Part shown: positions 62,424 to 64,000 of the stretch, piece after piece
Layout: every line of letters starts with the position of its first letter
Numbering within the stretch: position 1 is the stretch's first letter
The notes under the pieces: generated by a model
The model's input: only the letters and a program-made list of their open reading frames with translations
Database searches by the model: none
Told to the model about the DNA's origin: nothing
From: Aphidius gifuensis
Lineage: Eukaryota > Arthropoda > Insecta > Hymenoptera > Braconidae
Assembly: GCF_014905175.1 (NCBI RefSeq)
Contig: NC_057792.1
Coordinates: 16,684,963 to 16,748,962, forward strand
Length of the DNA: 64,000 bases
Direction: 5' to 3'
Made by a program: the position numbers and the translations under genes

Positions 62424-64000
62424 CTGTATTGTCTCTTTTTTTTTTTTTTTTATTTTGTTTTTCCATCCACTATTATATATTTTGTTTTTTAATTTTTATT
62501 TTCAATTTTTTTTTTGCTTTTGTTGGTTCTAGAATTCGCGAAAGCCACGAATCCCGCAGTATACTGCACAAGCAATAAAATATAAAATAAATATAGGTAT
62601 ATATATATTATATATCACATGAAAACTCGAGAGGGCTTTTTAAGCTTTGTGCCGACCAATCCGATGGACGATAAACATTGCTTTAATTGTTCCCAATGAT
62701 TCAAGATTTAGAAGAAAAAAAAAATTATTTTTTCCATTTTCGCTCATATATAAATTTAAATACAAAAGAAACAAAAAACTATGTTTAAATATTTTGAACT
62801 TTTCATATGAATTATTCAATATGTTGAATAATAATTTTTTTTTTTTAAATAAAATTATTTAAAAAAATTTTGTAATAAATTTTTGTCGGATGATAATAAA
62901 AAATTAAATTAAAAATAAACTACTTGCGGTTTTAAATTGGATTTTTTTTTTGAAAATATTATATATAAATAGTAGTAAAATTTTAAAACAAATTGATGAC
63001 ATAAAAATTTTGTATTCTTTTGGTGAAATGCGAATATAACCATGACGTTAAGTAGGGTGTGGGTTAAAAAACAAGGTCGTGTATTATTTTCTTTAGTAGG
63101 TGTTTTTTTGTTCTTTTTTATTTTATTTTTTTTATATATATCCACAAGGTAAAAGTCACGTATGGTTTTATATATACACACAGATATATGGTATATTGTT
63201 TGTTTAATATATACCTATATGTGTGTTGAAGAAGATTGTAACCCCTTCCCGCCTAAAAATGGAAGAGTGAGAATGCCGGAGGAGGCGGAAGTACGCATGA
63301 GAAAACATTGAGCTGACCTCAGATGGAAGTAAACGTGACGTTGCCCGAATAATATACATAAGGGTGAGATACATGTATATATATGTACAAGAAGAAGAAG
63401 CCACTGTGGGAACACATTGCCTTCGGGCCAAAATACGCATCAAAACACATCCGGTTTTTATAATAAAATTAATTTATCCTTATAATCTATATATGACTAT
63501 CTAACCATGTGAAATAAAAATAAAAAACTAAAGTTAATTAATCAACTGGGTATTTAAAAAAAGAAAAATAGTTTTATTTAAATAATAATAATGGGAAATA
63601 GATTAAATGGGGAAAAAAAAAATGAATTTGTTCTTATGATTTGTTGACTAATAACACAGTGAAAAAGATCAATTCACGGTCGTTGTTCTTTGACTTGTCG
63701 TTTCCATGCACCGCCTCTTTGCTGTCGCTTGTTATTGACGACAATTTTCGGGGCGTTGAGTTCTTCAGTAAGACGAAAGTACAAACGACAAGATAAAGGA
63801 GGAGAAAATTGACGAGAAAAGAAAAAGAAAAATATATATATAAAAACAGAAAAAAAAAAAAAAAATAGAAAAATAAAAAATCATAAAAATGAAATAAAAT
63901 CAGATCGCAATGGAAAACTAGTTGTGATATCAGAAAAAAAATAATATTAAAAATAGAAAAAAAGATTGAGCAATATTGCTGGTGCTTTTATATATAAAAG
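62424..64000. other. Right-edge region, nothing firm
   Basis: AT-rich DNA with two complex patches. At 63,219-63,311 a 30-codon plus-strand ORF (MCVEEDCNPFPPKNGRVRMP and a short tail) is present without support. At 63,670-63,790 a patch of normal composition resembles a 5' UTR/promoter of a gene further right. No other coding signal was found. Confidence 0.35.

Noticed and set aside
1..64000. CRISPR arrays, transposase/reverse transcriptase genes, viral genes
   Set aside because: No regularly spaced repeats with unique spacers and no such protein motifs were seen on either strand.

Overview
This is a very AT-rich eukaryotic window (long A/T homopolymers, short GT-AG introns, metazoan gene families). 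The protein families and gene style point to an insect. A hymenopteran parasitoid is my best guess, but that is inference; nothing here proves the order. No rRNA, tRNA, CRISPR, prokaryotic operon or transposase gene was recognised.

Layout. (1) 1-495, plus strand: last coding part of a DCN1-like protein 3 gene (DCUN1D3/SCCRO3, cullin neddylation). Its 3' UTR probably runs to about 1.6 kb. (2) 4,565-6,784, plus strand: a complete seven-exon MFS transporter of the FLVCR (SLC49) family, 462 aa, with a poly(A) signal 54 bases after the stop. (3) 6.8-13.3 kb: AT-rich DNA with no gene seen. (4) 13,406-48,476, minus strand: one large gene for a single-pass cell-surface protein of the immunoglobulin superfamily. 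I rebuilt it exon by exon. It has a signal peptide, nine Ig-like domains (the first V-set-like), no fibronectin III domain seen, one membrane helix and a long cytoplasmic tail. All exon phases join without a break. Depending on the 3' exon, the longest products are about 1,363, 1,512 or 1,545 aa. Its first three Ig domains resemble the insect sidestep/nephrin group, but nine Ig domains without FnIII does not match sidestep (five Ig plus FnIII), so no symbol is given. (5) 48.5-64 kb: mostly non-coding. It holds a probable 5' UTR exon near 49.5 kb and one orphan minus-strand exon at 62.28-62.42 kb from a gene I cannot name.

The most interesting part is the cytoplasmic end of the Ig receptor. 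One donor exon (21,154-21,275) ends in phase 0 and can join, in frame, any of three acceptor exons at 18.9, 17.5 and 13.6 kb. Each of these carries its own stop codon, so three different C-termini are predicted. Two of them share a short acidic/aromatic motif, and one ends in a candidate PDZ ligand. An 18-nt microexon next to the membrane and an 87-nt cassette in the tail are also phase-neutral, so further variants are possible.

Other structure: a perfect 43-bp inverted repeat around a 38-nt loop (29.7 kb), a second imperfect inverted repeat (32.5 kb), and a degenerate tandem repeat array (41.87-42.51 kb). A cluster of plus-strand Cys-rich exon-like segments (43.0-44.5 kb) lies inside the largest intron and may be a nested gene. 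All assignments come from reading the sequence; no database search or transcript data were used.
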